Positions 8,531-16,783 of a stretch of DNA of 64,000 nt are shown here, one piece after another (the first letter of the stretch is position 1; every line of letters starts with the position of its first letter). The stretch comes from CAMAVH01 sp036500145. GTDB lineage: Bacteria > Pseudomonadota > Alphaproteobacteria > SMXQ01. The stretch is taken from NCBI GenBank assembly GCA_036500145.1, contig DASYCO010000066.1, positions 57,185 through 121,184 of the forward strand, given 5' to 3'. The notes below the pieces were generated by a model. It made no database searches. It was not told where the DNA came from and worked only from the letters and a program-made list of their open reading frames with translations. The position numbers and the translations under genes were made by a program.

Positions 8531-10336
8531 CTAGGCGCGCTTCGGCTTCGCTTTCGCGTCCGCCTTGGCGTTGGTGCGGCGCATGATGATGTACTGCTGC
8601 GTGATCGACAGCAGGTTGTTCCACGACCAGTAGATCACCAGGCCGGCCGGGAAGGGCGCCAGCATGATGGTGAAGATGATCGGCATCACCATGAAGATCT
8701 TCGCCTGGATCGGGTCGGGCGGCTGCGGGTTGAGCTTCATCTGCAGGAACATGGTGAAGCCCATGATGAGCGGCCAGGCGCCGATCATCATGAAGTGCGG
8801 CATGTCCCAGGGAATGAGGCCGAACAGGTTGAACACCGTGGTCGGGTCGGGCGAGGACAGGTCGGTGATCCAGCCGTAGAACGGCGCGTGGCGCATCTCG
8901 ATGGTGACGAACAGCACCTTGTAGAGCGAGAAGAACACCGGGATCTGGATGACGATGGGCAGGCAGCCGGAGGCCGGGTTGACCTTGCTGCGCTTGTAGA
9001 GCGCCATCATCTCCGTGTTCAGCTTGACGCGGTCGTCCTTGTAGCGCTCGCGCAGCTTCACCATCTCGGGCTGCAGCTTCTTCATGCCGCTCATCGACTT
9101 GTAGGACTTGTTGGCGAGCGGGAAGAACAGCAGCTTGACGAGGAAGGTCATCAACATGATCGCAAGGCCGAAGTTGCCGAGCAGGCTGTTGAAGAAGTCG
9201 ATGCAGTAGAAGAACGGCTTGGTCAGGAAGTAGAACCAGCCGAAGTCGACGGCGAGGTCGAAGCGCGGCACGCCCGCGTCCTTCTCGTACTTGTCGAGCA
9301 GCTTCACTTCCTTGGCGCCGGCGAACAGGCGCGACGAGGATTCGATTCCGGCGCCGGGCGCCACGGTCATCGCCTCGCCGAGCCAGTCGGCCTGGAACTT
9401 GTCGGAGCCGTTCTCCATGCCGTGCAGCCAGCGCGTGTCGACCGACTTGGCCTGGTCGGGGATCAGCGCCGCCAGCCAGTACTTGTCGGTGATGCCGAAC
9501 CAGCCGCCGGTCGTCTTGCGCGGGATGGCGGTCGCCTCGGTCACGTCCTTGTAGCTCGGCTCGCGCAGCTGGCCGTCGAGCACGCCGACGGGGCCTTCGT
9601 GCAGGATGAAGTAGCTCGTCGTCTTGGGCAGGTTGGTGCGCGACACCAGGGCGTAGGGGAACAACGTGGCGGAGGCGCCGCCGACGTTCTCGATGCGCTG
9701 GCTGACGGTGAACATGTAGTTGTCGTCGACGGCGATGGTGCGCAGGAAGCGCAGGCCGCGGCCGTTGTCCCAGCGCAGCGTCACCGGGCTGTTCGGCGTC
9801 AGCTCCTTGGAGTCGGTCTGCCACAGGGTGTCGGGGCCGGGCACCGGCATGTCGCGGTCCTGCGGCAGCCAGCCGAATTCGGCGAAGTAGGGCGATTCGG
9901 TGCCGGCCGGCGCGAACAGCACGATCTGCGGGCTCGCCGGGTCGGTCGTGACGCGGTAGTCGACCAGGGTGAGCTGGTCGAGGCGGGCGCCGATCAGCGA
10001 GATCGAGCCGTTGAGGCGCGGCGTGTTGATCTGCAGGCGCGGGGCGGCGGCGGTCGGCACGGCGGCCGGGTTCGGCGCCGTCATGGCGGGCGCGCCGGGA
10101 ACCTGCGGCGTCATCGCGTTGCCGGGCACCTGGGGCAGGACCGACTGGCCGGTGCTGCTGCCGGCGGGCGCCGTCGGCGCCTTGGCGGTGGCGTCGGCGG
10201 TCTTGGCCTGTTCGGCCATCTCAAGCTGCTGCTGCTTCGCGGCTTCCTGGCGCGGGCCTTCGAAGAAGAATTGAAAACCAAACATGATGGCGACCGAGAT
10301 GACGATCGCCACGATCAGGTTACGTTGGTCGTTCAT
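8531..10336 (-). CDS. yidC: Membrane protein insertase YidC
   Basis: The 601-residue YidC/Oxa1-family insertase places proteins in the inner membrane, alone or with SecYEG. It has the gram-negative architecture: an N-terminal membrane anchor (NLIVAIVISVAIMFGFQFFF), a Gln/Ala/Pro linker (about 35-100), a large periplasmic beta domain (about 100-350) and the C-terminal five-helix core. The core shows FGLAIMLMTFLVKLLFFPL, the NPASGCLPIVIQIPVFFSLY region, and the terminal WSWNNLLSITQQYIIMRR. The start overlaps the yidD stop by 4 bases (10333-10336). The basic C-terminal tail could contact the ribosome. Confidence 0.96.
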   Translation of the reverse strand: MNDQRNLIVAIVISVAIMFGFQFFFEGPRQEAAKQQQLEMAEQAKTADATAKAPTAPAGSSTGQSVLPQVPGNAMTPQVPGAPAMTAPNPAAVPTAAAPRLQINTPRLNGSISLIGARLDQLTLVDYRVTTDPASPQIVLFAPAGTESPYFAEFGWLPQDRDMPVPGPDTLWQTDSKELTPNSPVTLRWDNGRGLRFLRTIAVDDNYMFTVSQRIENVGGASATLFPYALVSRTNLPKTTSYFILHEGPVGVLDGQLREPSYKDVTEATAIPRKTTGGWFGITDKYWLAALIPDQAKSVDTRWLHGMENGSDKFQADWLGEAMTVAPGAGIESSSRLFAGAKEVKLLDKYEKDAGVPRFDLAVDFGWFYFLTKPFFYCIDFFNSLLGNFGLAIMLMTFLVKLLFFPLANKSYKSMSGMKKLQPEMVKLRERYKDDRVKLNTEMMALYKRSKVNPASGCLPIVIQIPVFFSLYKVLFVTIEMRHAPFYGWITDLSSPDPTTVFNLFGLIPWDMPHFMMIGAWPLIMGFTMFLQMKLNPQPPDPIQAKIFMVMPIIFTIMLAPFPAGLVIYWSWNNLLSITQQYIIMRRTNAKADAKAKPKRA

Positions 10337-10719
10337 GAACCAATCCGCTCGACTGTGATGGGGCGCGAGCCAGCCGCTGGGCGGGCCGCGTCATGGGGGG
10401 AATGTCGTTCGCGCCGCTTCAGCGACGTCGTGTTCTTCATGGCGGGCCAGGTTTCCGGCACCGGGTCTTCGCCGCCTTCGTTCCACGGGTGGCAGCGCGC
10501 GATGCGCTTGGCCGCCAGCCAGCCGCCGCGCAGCGCGCCGAAGCGCGCGACGGCCTCGTAGCCGTAGTGCGAGCAGCTCGGATGGAAGCGGCAGCAGGGG
10601 CCGAAGGCCGCCGAGAGCGTGTACTGATAGGTGCGGATGGCGCCGAGCAGGGCCAGGCGGCCGGCCGAGGAGAGCAGGCCGGCGGGGCGGGCGTGCGGGG
10701 CCTGGAGCGTCTGCGTCAT
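10333..10719 (-). CDS. yidD: Membrane protein insertion efficiency factor YidD
   Basis: A 128-residue member of the YidD family, small membrane-associated proteins that assist YidC-dependent insertion. The hallmark CCRFHPSCSHYGYEA follows the amphipathic stretch IRTYQYTLSAAFGP. Then come RIARCHPWNEGGEDPVP and a variable basic tail. The start overlaps the rnpA stop by 4 bases and the stop overlaps yidC by 4 bases, so rnpA, yidD and yidC are translationally coupled. The tail after VPETWP (about 35 residues) is longer than in many homologues. Confidence 0.95.
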   Translation of the reverse strand: MTQTLQAPHARPAGLLSSAGRLALLGAIRTYQYTLSAAFGPCCRFHPSCSHYGYEAVARFGALRGGWLAAKRIARCHPWNEGGEDPVPETWPAMKNTTSLKRRERHSPHDAARPAAGSRPITVERIGS

Positions 10720-11210
10720 GCGCGCCGCCCCCTGTCGTTGCGCGCGCCCTTTTCCGTGCGCGCGTCGGGCGCGCCGCCGCTCATGTGCGTGCCGGTCTTG
10801 CGCAGCGCCGTCTCGAGGTCTTGCAGCAGGGCAGGGAACGGACGGGTCATGGTTTGCTGGCGGCCGATGATGACGTAGTCGTACGCGGCGCGGGCTTGCG
10901 ACGGCAGGATCGCTTCGGCGGCGGCCTTCAGGCGGCGGCGTGCCCGGTTGCGGGTCACCGCGTTGCCGACCTTGCGGCTGACGGTGAAGCCGACCCGCAG
11001 GACGTCGGCGGCCGGCGGCATGGGCCGCGCCCTCGTGTGAACTGGGGCGGGAGCCGAGGCGTCGGAAGCCGGAGAAGGTTGAGCGGCGGAACTAAGGGCG
11101 GCGTCGCGGTGCCAGGCTTGCAGGATCAGACCGGGGGCCGCCCATTTGCGGCCCTGGCTCGCGACGACCAGGAATTCCCGCCGCCGCTTGAGGCGGTCGA
11201 GAACTCCCAT
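10716..11210 (-). CDS. rnpA: Ribonuclease P protein component
   Basis: The protein subunit of RNase P, which trims tRNA 5' leaders; 164 residues from the ATG at 11208-11210. The start gives MGVLDRLKRRREFLVV, the usual RnpA opening, and avoids a longer in-frame extension that runs through rpmH. The RNA-binding motif is intact: VGFTVSRKVGNAVTRNRARRRLKAA. Between the first strand (LILQAWHRD) and VLRVGFTVS lies a Ser/Ala/Pro-rich insertion of roughly 35 residues that makes the protein longer than typical 110-130-residue RnpA. It sits just after rpmH, as is standard in bacteria. Confidence 0.94.
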   Translation of the reverse strand: MGVLDRLKRRREFLVVASQGRKWAAPGLILQAWHRDAALSSAAQPSPASDASAPAPVHTRARPMPPAADVLRVGFTVSRKVGNAVTRNRARRRLKAAAEAILPSQARAAYDYVIIGRQQTMTRPFPALLQDLETALRKTGTHMSGGAPDARTEKGARNDRGRRA

Positions 11211-11214
11211 AGGA

Positions 11215-11349
11215 CTAGGCGGACAGGCGCTTGCGGCCCTGCTTGCGGCGATTGGACAGCACCGCGCGGCCACCGACGGTCGCCATGCGCGCGCGGAAGC
11301 CGTGCCGACGCTTGCGGACGAGGACGCTGGGTTGATAGGTGCGCTTCAC
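11215..11349 (-). CDS. rpmH: 50S ribosomal protein L34
   Basis: A 44-residue ribosomal protein starting with GTG at 11347-11349 and reading MKRTYQPSVLVRKRRHGF, then RMATVGGRAVLSNRRKQGRKRLSA before TAG. The sequence is diagnostic of L34 and the length is typical. A GAGGGAG ribosome-binding site lies about 8 bases upstream. It heads the minus-strand operon to rnpA, whose start is 4 bases past the rpmH stop. Confidence 0.97.
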   Translation of the reverse strand: MKRTYQPSVLVRKRRHGFRARMATVGGRAVLSNRRKQGRKRLSA

Positions 11350-11393
11350 GGGGAAACTCCCTCAGACGGCTTAAAAGTAAAGGTAAGGCCCGC

Positions 11394-11422
11394 TGTATAA
11401 GGGTTGGGTCTCGGGAAGTCAA
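11394..11422 (-). promoter_or_regulatory. Sigma-70-like promoter of rpmH operon
   Basis: On the minus strand TTGACT (11417-11422) and TATACA (11394-11399) are separated by 17 bases, close to the vegetative consensus. Transcription would begin about 40 bases ahead of the rpmH GTG. Confidence 0.8.
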
Positions 11423-11656
11423 CGCGCTTTGGCCGAAATCCCGGGGCGGCGCCAGGATCGCCAGAATCTCACAATATTGTGTTAATTCAATCAGTTAATG
11501 CGAAAATATGGTGTGACCGCAGGATCGGTCGGCCGCCGCGACGGGAGAAGCGACGGCCTGCCGTAAAAAGGGCGTGCGGCAAGGTCCTGCTTTTGCCGGC
11601 GAACCGGCGCGTTTTCGACCGCCGAACCACCCCCCGCATGGGATAAACTGCGCTTC
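11423..11656. other. Divergent intergenic region rpmH / histidine kinase
   Basis: The spacer between rpmH and the kinase gene is AT-rich in its middle (about 11467-11511). It contains a perfect 12-bp palindrome at 11470-11481 (CACAATATTGTG). No DnaA boxes, dnaA gene or further ORF are seen, so it is not marked as an origin even though rpmH lies near oriC in many bacteria. The palindrome could be a regulator site for the kinase gene. Confidence 0.5.
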
Positions 11657-13114
11657 ATGCCGGATTCCTCGAAATCCTTGCCGCCGCCTTACCGGAGCCT
11701 GTCGGCCCGCCTCCTCGTGCTGACGATGTCCTTCGTCATGATGGCCGAAGTGCTGATCTTCGTGCCGTCGATCGCGCGCTTCCGCTCGACCTATTTCGAG
11801 GACCGCATCGCCGCCGCGCACCTGGCCGCCCTGGCGCTCGAGGCGACGCCCGACAACATGCTGAGCCGCGACCTGCAGGACGAGCTGCTGCGCCATGTCG
11901 GCGCCCACAGCGTCGTGATGCAGCGGCGCGAATCCAAGGCGCTCATCCTCTCCGACGACCAGCCGCTGGAGATCGACGACATGGTCAGCCTGCGCCGCGA
12001 GATGTTCTTCGACCGCAGCGCCGCCGTCGTCGAGACGCTGATGCAGTCGGCCAACCGCGTGCTGCGCGTGCGCGGCCCGTCGCCGCAGGACCCGAACGTC
12101 ACCATCGAGCTGGTGATGGACGAGACGCCGCTGCGCGAAGCCATGTGGGACTTCACAGAGCGCATCATGTTCGTCTCGGCCATCGTGTCGCTGCTGACGG
12201 CGGTGCTGGTCTACATCAGCCTGCGCTGGATGATGGTGCGTCCGATGCGCCGCCTCACCGAGAGCATGATGGCTTTCCGCGAGAACCCGGACGACCCGAG
12301 TCGCGTCATCGTGCCGAGCAAGCGCACCGACGAGATCGGGCTCGCCGAGGCGGAGCTGGCGACGCTGCAGCAGCGCCTGCGCGCCGCCCTCGGCCAGCGC
12401 TCGCGCCTGGCGGCGCTCGGCGAGGCGGTGGCCAAGATCAACCACGACCTGCGCAACATCCTGTCGACGGCGCAGCTCATGTCCGACCGGCTCGGCATGA
12501 GCAACGACCCACAGGTCAAGCGTACGGCGCCGATGCTGATGAAGGCGATCGACCGTGCCATCAACCTCTGCGTGCGCACGATGGACTTCGCCAAGCCGCG
12601 CCCCGAGATCGTGCCGAGCAGCTTCCCGCTGCGCGACCTGGTGACCGACGTGACGACCTGGGTCTCGCCGACGCTGGCCGACAAGGCCGAGATCGTCAAC
12701 AGCGTGCCGGCCGGCTTCAGGATCTACGCCGACCGCGACCAGCTCGCGCGCGTCCTGAGCAACCTGCTGCGCAACGCCGGCACGGCGGGCGCCACGCGCA
12801 TCGCCATCGGCGCCCGCGCCGACAACGACGACGAGACCCAGCGCGTCGTCATCGACGTCGCCGACAACGGGCCCGGCCTGCCGGAGAACGTGAAGCAGCG
12901 CCTGTTCCAGCCCTTCGCCGGCTCGCCGCGCGACGGCAGCACCGGCCTCGGCCTCGCCATCGTGCGCGACCTGGCGCGCGCCCATGGCGGCGACATCGCG
13001 CTGATCTCGACCGGCGACGCCGGCACCGCCTTCCGCCTGACCCTGCCGCAGCCCGACGCGCGGCGCGCCCGGGCGCTGCGCCGGGCGTCCGGCGCCCCCC
13101 ATCCCGCCGAATAG
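11657..13114 (+). CDS. Membrane sensor histidine kinase (orphan)
   Basis: A 485-residue sensor kinase. Transmembrane segments lie at about 20-40 (LLVLTMSFVMMAEVLIFV) and about 173-195 (MFVSAIVSLLTAVLVYISL), enclosing a periplasmic sensing loop of roughly 130 residues. A HAMP-like linker (MMVRPMRRLTESM) follows, then a dimerization helix with the less common H-box NHDLRN, and an ATPase domain with N-box LSNLLRNA, G1 DVADNGPGLP and G2 GSTGLGLAIVRDLARAHGG. The sequence ends in a basic tail. No response regulator gene lies nearby, so the partner is encoded elsewhere. The next gene, a methyltransferase, starts 30 bases downstream and may share the transcript. The stimulus is unknown. Confidence 0.88.
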   Translation: MPDSSKSLPPPYRSLSARLLVLTMSFVMMAEVLIFVPSIARFRSTYFEDRIAAAHLAALALEATPDNMLSRDLQDELLRHVGAHSVVMQRRESKALILSDDQPLEIDDMVSLRREMFFDRSAAVVETLMQSANRVLRVRGPSPQDPNVTIELVMDETPLREAMWDFTERIMFVSAIVSLLTAVLVYISLRWMMVRPMRRLTESMMAFRENPDDPSRVIVPSKRTDEIGLAEAELATLQQRLRAALGQRSRLAALGEAVAKINHDLRNILSTAQLMSDRLGMSNDPQVKRTAPMLMKAIDRAINLCVRTMDFAKPRPEIVPSSFPLRDLVTDVTTWVSPTLADKAEIVNSVPAGFRIYADRDQLARVLSNLLRNAGTAGATRIAIGARADNDDETQRVVIDVADNGPGLPENVKQRLFQPFAGSPRDGSTGLGLAIVRDLARAHGGDIALISTGDAGTAFRLTLPQPDARRARALRRASGAPHPAE

Positions 13115-13144
13115 CTTCGGCAAGTCAGTCAAGGTGCGCCGTCC

Positions 13145-13927
13145 ATGCCCTGGGATCCTTCGCAGTACCTGAAGTTCGCAGCGCCGCGCGAGCGGCCCGC
13201 GCTTGACCTGCTGGCGCGCGTGCCGGCGTCCAATCCGGGCCGCGTCTACGACCTCGGCTGCGGCAGCGGCAACACGACGCGCCTGCTACAGCAGCGCTGG
13301 CCGCGCGCGCGCATCACCGGCGTCGATTCCTCGGCCGAGATGCTGGCCGAGGCGCGCGCCACGGCGGCGGCCGGGCCGACGGTGCGCTACCCGCTGGAAT
13401 ATGTGCAGGCCGACCTCTCGACCTGGATGGCGGGAGATCCCGTCGACCTGCTCTATTCCAACGCCGCCCTCCACTGGCTGCCCGGCCATGAGCGGCTGTT
13501 TCCCAAGCTCATGCGCTCGCTGATGGCGCATGGCGCGCTCGCCGTGCAGATGCCGCGCGGCCATGGCAGCCCGCGCATCGACGCGCTCGTCGAGATCGCC
13601 CAGGACCCGCGCTGGCGCGACCGCGTGACGCCGCACCTGTTCCCCGAAGTGGCGCCGCCGGAGATCTTTCACGACTGGCTGGCGCGCGAATCGCGCGAGC
13701 TCGACATCTGGGAAACCGAATATCTCCACGTGCTGGCCGGCGAGGACGCGGTGGCCGAATGGACGCGCGGCTCGGCGCTCGCGCCCGTGCTCGGTGCCTT
13801 GAACGCCGACGAGGCCCAGGCGTTCTACAAGGCGTACGCCGACAGGATGCGCGTCGCCTACCCGCGGCGCGCCGACGGCGCGACCCTGCTGCCGTTCCGC
13901 CGCATCTTCATCGTCGCGGTGCGTTAG
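13145..13927 (+). CDS. tam: Trans-aconitate 2-methyltransferase-like SAM methyltransferase
   Basis: A 260-residue class I SAM-dependent methyltransferase whose opening MPWDPSQYLKFAAPRERPALDLL is characteristic of Tam enzymes. These methylate trans-aconitate and relieve aconitase inhibition. The SAM motif I is VYDLGCGSGNTT, followed by the acidic loop GVDSSAEML and the motif-IV-like LLYSNAALHWLPGH. The length agrees with the family (about 250-260). The ATG at 13145 is 30 bases after the kinase stop. Function rests on overall similarity; related cyclopropane or malonyl-ACP methyltransferases would be less consistent with the N-terminal signature. Confidence 0.85.
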   Translation: MPWDPSQYLKFAAPRERPALDLLARVPASNPGRVYDLGCGSGNTTRLLQQRWPRARITGVDSSAEMLAEARATAAAGPTVRYPLEYVQADLSTWMAGDPVDLLYSNAALHWLPGHERLFPKLMRSLMAHGALAVQMPRGHGSPRIDALVEIAQDPRWRDRVTPHLFPEVAPPEIFHDWLARESRELDIWETEYLHVLAGEDAVAEWTRGSALAPVLGALNADEAQAFYKAYADRMRVAYPRRADGATLLPFRRIFIVAVR

Positions 13928-13935
13928 AGGGCCGG

Positions 13936-13960
13936 TTACCTACCCAATACCGGTAGGTAA
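13936..13960. promoter_or_regulatory. Perfect 9-bp inverted repeat between tam and panB
   Basis: The arms TTACCTACC (13936-13944) and GGTAGGTAA (13952-13960) flank a 7-base loop. There is no T-run on either strand, so an operator ahead of panB or an mRNA-stabilising hairpin for tam is more likely than an intrinsic terminator. Confidence 0.45.
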
Positions 13961-14076
13961 ATCAATGGGTTGGGCAATTCCATTTTGCGGCGCGTCATAA
14001 ACGGCGTACAACGCCCGCCCTTGCTTCGCGTATCGTTGCCATGCTTCCCCTTTGGGCCCCTTCGGGAGGTGCCGCC

Positions 14077-14964
14077 ATGTCGACCATCACGTCTACCTCG
14101 GCCAAGCCGATCACGGTGCCTGAACTGCGCGCGCGCAAGGGCGGCACCCCCATCGTCTGCCTCACGGCCTACACCGCGCCGATGGCGCGCCGGCTCGACC
14201 CTTACGTCGACCTGCTGCTGGTCGGCGATTCGCTCGGCATGGTCGTCTACGGCTTCGACAGCACGCTGCCCGTCACGCTTGAGATGATGATCGCCCACGG
14301 CGCAGCCGTGGCGCGCGGCTCCAGCCACGCCTGCGTCGTCGTCGACCTGCCCTTCGCCACCTACCAGGCCTCGCCGGCCGACGCCTACCGCGCCGCCGCG
14401 CGCGTCATCGCCGAGACCGGCGCCGACGCGGTGAAGCTCGAAGGCGGCGTCGAGATGGCCGAGACGGTCGCCTTCCTCGCCGCGCGCGACATCCCCGTGC
14501 TGGGCCATGTCGGCCTGATGCCGCAGTCGGTCCGCGCCGCCGGCGGCTACAAGGTGCGCGGCCGCAGCGGCAAGGACGCCGAACAGGTCATCGCCGACGC
14601 CGAGGCCATCGCGGCCGCGGGCGCCTTCGGCATCGTCGTCGAAGGCACCGTCGAGCCGGTGGCGCGCGAACTGACGCAGCGCGTCGCCGTGCCCACCATC
14701 GGCATCGGCGCCTCGGCTGCCTGCGACGGCCAGGTTCTCGTCATCGACGACATGCTCGGCGTCTTCACCGAGTTCACGCCGAAGTTCGTCAAGCGCTACG
14801 CCGACCTCGGCAGCGAAATCGAGACGGCGGCGCAGGCCTATGCGCGCGACGTGCGCTCGCGCGCCTTCCCGGGCGACGAGCACATCTTCGGCGGCGGCCC
14901 GTCGCTGCAGCATTCGGACGGCCAGCTGCCCGGCGGCAAGGGCAAGGCGCCCAAGCGGGCCTGA
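14077..14964 (+). CDS. panB: 3-methyl-2-oxobutanoate hydroxymethyltransferase
   Basis: The first committed step of pantothenate synthesis: transfer of a hydroxymethyl group from methylene-THF to ketoisovalerate, giving ketopantoate. The protein has 295 residues. The ATG at 14077 is favoured by GGGAGGTG 7 bases upstream; an in-frame ATG 12 codons earlier lacks a site. Motifs are the metal-binding LLVGDSLGMVVYG, the substrate lysine in AVKLEGG, the catalytic-glutamate segment GIVVEGT, and TIGIGAS. The C-terminus (FGGGPSLQHSDGQLPGGKGKAP) is a short extension compared with E. coli PanB. panC starts 11 bases downstream, so they form one operon. Confidence 0.96.
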   Translation: MSTITSTSAKPITVPELRARKGGTPIVCLTAYTAPMARRLDPYVDLLLVGDSLGMVVYGFDSTLPVTLEMMIAHGAAVARGSSHACVVVDLPFATYQASPADAYRAAARVIAETGADAVKLEGGVEMAETVAFLAARDIPVLGHVGLMPQSVRAAGGYKVRGRSGKDAEQVIADAEAIAAAGAFGIVVEGTVEPVARELTQRVAVPTIGIGASAACDGQVLVIDDMLGVFTEFTPKFVKRYADLGSEIETAAQAYARDVRSRAFPGDEHIFGGGPSLQHSDGQLPGGKGKAPKRA

Positions 14965-14975
14965 TCCCCTTCAGC

Positions 14976-15848
14976 ATGGCCGTTTCATCCCTGTCGTCTT
15001 CCATCGCCATCGCGCGCGGCGTGCCTGAGCTGCGCACGCGCGTGCGCGCCTGGCGCGAGGCGGGCGCGAGCGTCGCCCTGGTGCCGACCATGGGCGCGCT
15101 GCACGACGGCCATCTCAGCCTCGTGCGCCAGGCCTTCGCCCATTGCGACCGCGTGATCGTCACGCTCTTCGTCAACCCGACCCAGTTCGGCCCCGGCGAG
15201 GACTTCACGCGCTATCCGCGCGACGAGGGCGCCGACGCCGCCAAGCTTGCCGCCGCCGGCGTCGACCTGCTCTACGCGCCCGACGCGAAGACGATGTACG
15301 CCGACGGCTTCGCCACCACGGTGACGGTGGCGGGCCTGACCGACGGCATGGAGGGCGCGGTGCGCCCCGGCCATTTCGCCGGCGTCGCCACGGTGGTGGC
15401 CAAGCTGCTCAGCCAGGCGCAGGCCGACGACGCCTATTTCGGCGAGAAGGACTATCAGCAGCTCGCCGTCGTGCGCCGCATGGCGGCCGACCTCGACATC
15501 GCCACGCGCATCCACGGCGTGGCGACGGTGCGCGAGGCCGACGGCCTGGCGCTGTCGTCGCGCAACGCCTATCTCACGCTGGAGCAGCGCCAGGCCGCCC
15601 CGGCGCTGCAGCGCGCGCTGGCCGAGGCCGCGAAGGGACTGCAGGCCGGCCGCCCGGCCGCCGAGCTGCTGGCGCAGGCCTGCGCCGCGATCCTCGCGGC
15701 GGGCTTCAACGAAGTGGACTATGTCGAGCTGCGCGATGCCGAAAGCCTGACGCCGGTAACACGACCGACGCGCCCGGCCCGCCTGCTCGCCGCCGCGCGC
15801 CTGGGCGCGACGCGTCTGCTGGACAACGTCGCCGTCCTGCCGCAGTAA
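14976..15848 (+). CDS. panC: Pantothenate synthetase (pantoate-beta-alanine ligase)
   Basis: A 290-residue ATP-dependent ligase joining pantoate and beta-alanine. The nucleotidyl-transferase signature PTMGALHDGHLSLV lies at residues 37-50 (HxGH-type at 43-46). It is followed by LFVNPTQFGPGEDF, YFGEKDYQQL and the KMSKS-equivalent loop GLALSSRNAYL. The ATG is 11 bases after panB. Together the two genes make pantothenate, provided ketopantoate reductase (panE or a substitute) and panD are encoded elsewhere; neither is in this window. The gene converges on a cysteine hydrolase gene 31 bases away. Confidence 0.96.
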   Translation: MAVSSLSSSIAIARGVPELRTRVRAWREAGASVALVPTMGALHDGHLSLVRQAFAHCDRVIVTLFVNPTQFGPGEDFTRYPRDEGADAAKLAAAGVDLLYAPDAKTMYADGFATTVTVAGLTDGMEGAVRPGHFAGVATVVAKLLSQAQADDAYFGEKDYQQLAVVRRMAADLDIATRIHGVATVREADGLALSSRNAYLTLEQRQAAPALQRALAEAAKGLQAGRPAAELLAQACAAILAAGFNEVDYVELRDAESLTPVTRPTRPARLLAAARLGATRLLDNVAVLPQ

Positions 15849-15879
15849 GCGCCGTCGCCGTCCCGCGGGCTATACGCCT

Positions 15880-16578
15880 TCAGCCCGCCTTCTTCAGCGC
15901 CATGCCGTCGAGGTGGGCGACGATCTCCTCGGCATGCATCACGTCGGCGTATTTGTGGTGCAGGTCGAACAGCGCCACCTTGTGCGACAGCACCGAGCGG
16001 TCGTAGCAGCATTCCTCGGCGACCGTCATGTGGAAGCCGTAATTGAACCCGTCGATCGTGCTGGCGCGCAGGCAGCCCGAGGTGCTTTCGCCGCACATGA
16101 CGAGGCTGCGCACGCCCAGCATCTGCAGATGCGCGACGAGCGGCGTGCCGAAGAAGCCCGAGGCGCGTTCCTTCTCGATGACGAGGTCGCCCGGCTGCGG
16201 CGCGAAATCCTTCCAGATGCGAAAGCCGTCGGGGGCGGCGTCGCTGGATGAGCGCTGGCGGTTCGTGGCGACGACGCGGCTCTTGCCGGCCTTGCCCGTG
16301 GTGTAGATCACCGGGATGCCGGCGGCGCGCGCCGCCGCGAACAGCTTCTTGGTCGGCTCGATGGCGGTCCAGGCATGGATGCCGCAGGAGCCGGGGAATG
16401 CCTTGTTCACTTCGGACACCGGCTTCGGCCCGCCGGCATAGACCTTCTCGTAGAGGTCGATGGCGAGCAATGCGGGCTTCGGCCCGACGACGCGCTCCTG
16501 GCGGTTGAAGAACTCGCGGTAGATCTGCATCTCGTCGGCGTCCACCACGTCGTCCCAGCAATGATCGGCGCGTACCAT
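15880..16578 (-). CDS. Isochorismatase-family cysteine hydrolase
   Basis: A 232-residue cytosolic cysteine hydrolase. The ATG at 16576-16578 is chosen because AAGGAG lies 6 bases upstream; the preceding in-frame ATG touches the AAGGAG directly. The catalytic triad fits the superfamily: D41 in LLAIDLYEK, K136 in VIEKERASGF and the nucleophile C169 in GESTSGCLRAS, with the cis-peptide region just before the cysteine. The family includes N-carbamoylsarcosine amidase, nicotinamidase, biuret hydrolase and isochorismatase. The 35-residue N-terminal helix before LLAID resembles carbamoylsarcosine-amidase-like members. The substrate cannot be decided from the sequence. Confidence 0.85.
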   Translation of the reverse strand: MVRADHCWDDVVDADEMQIYREFFNRQERVVGPKPALLAIDLYEKVYAGGPKPVSEVNKAFPGSCGIHAWTAIEPTKKLFAAARAAGIPVIYTTGKAGKSRVVATNRQRSSSDAAPDGFRIWKDFAPQPGDLVIEKERASGFFGTPLVAHLQMLGVRSLVMCGESTSGCLRASTIDGFNYGFHMTVAEECCYDRSVLSHKVALFDLHHKYADVMHAEEIVAHLDGMALKKAG

Positions 16579-16703
16579 GGTCATCTCCTTGGTTGAGCGG
16601 TTCAACGGGGGAAGGGCCATTCTGGGCCGCCTGTCGGCGGCTTGTCAAAAAGCCGCGCGGGGCCCTAGGGAGCACCGCCCAGGAGCATCCGGGTGCGCAA
16701 AAC

Positions 16704-16733
16704 AAAAGGGCCGCCCGATGGGGCGGCCCTTTC
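16704..16733 (-). terminator. Rho-independent terminator of the lipoprotein gene
   Basis: Stem arms of 12 bp (16705-16716 and 16721-16732) around a GATG loop. On the minus strand they are followed by a T-rich stretch broken by single G bases. It lies about 50 bases past the stop of the minus-strand lipoprotein gene. Confidence 0.85.
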
Positions 16734-16783
16734 GCGATCCGATACGCGCTGGCTCCAGCGCATATATTCGTCAGCGCATCGAT

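Noticed and set aside
8240..10561. 773-residue plus-strand ORF across yidC
   Set aside because: It is antisense to yidC/engB in a GC-rich frame; yidC, yidD and rnpA are unmistakable on the minus strand.
11350..11656. Possible chromosome origin beside rpmH
   Set aside because: No dnaA, dnaN or DnaA-box clusters are visible; only an AT-rich stretch and one palindrome.
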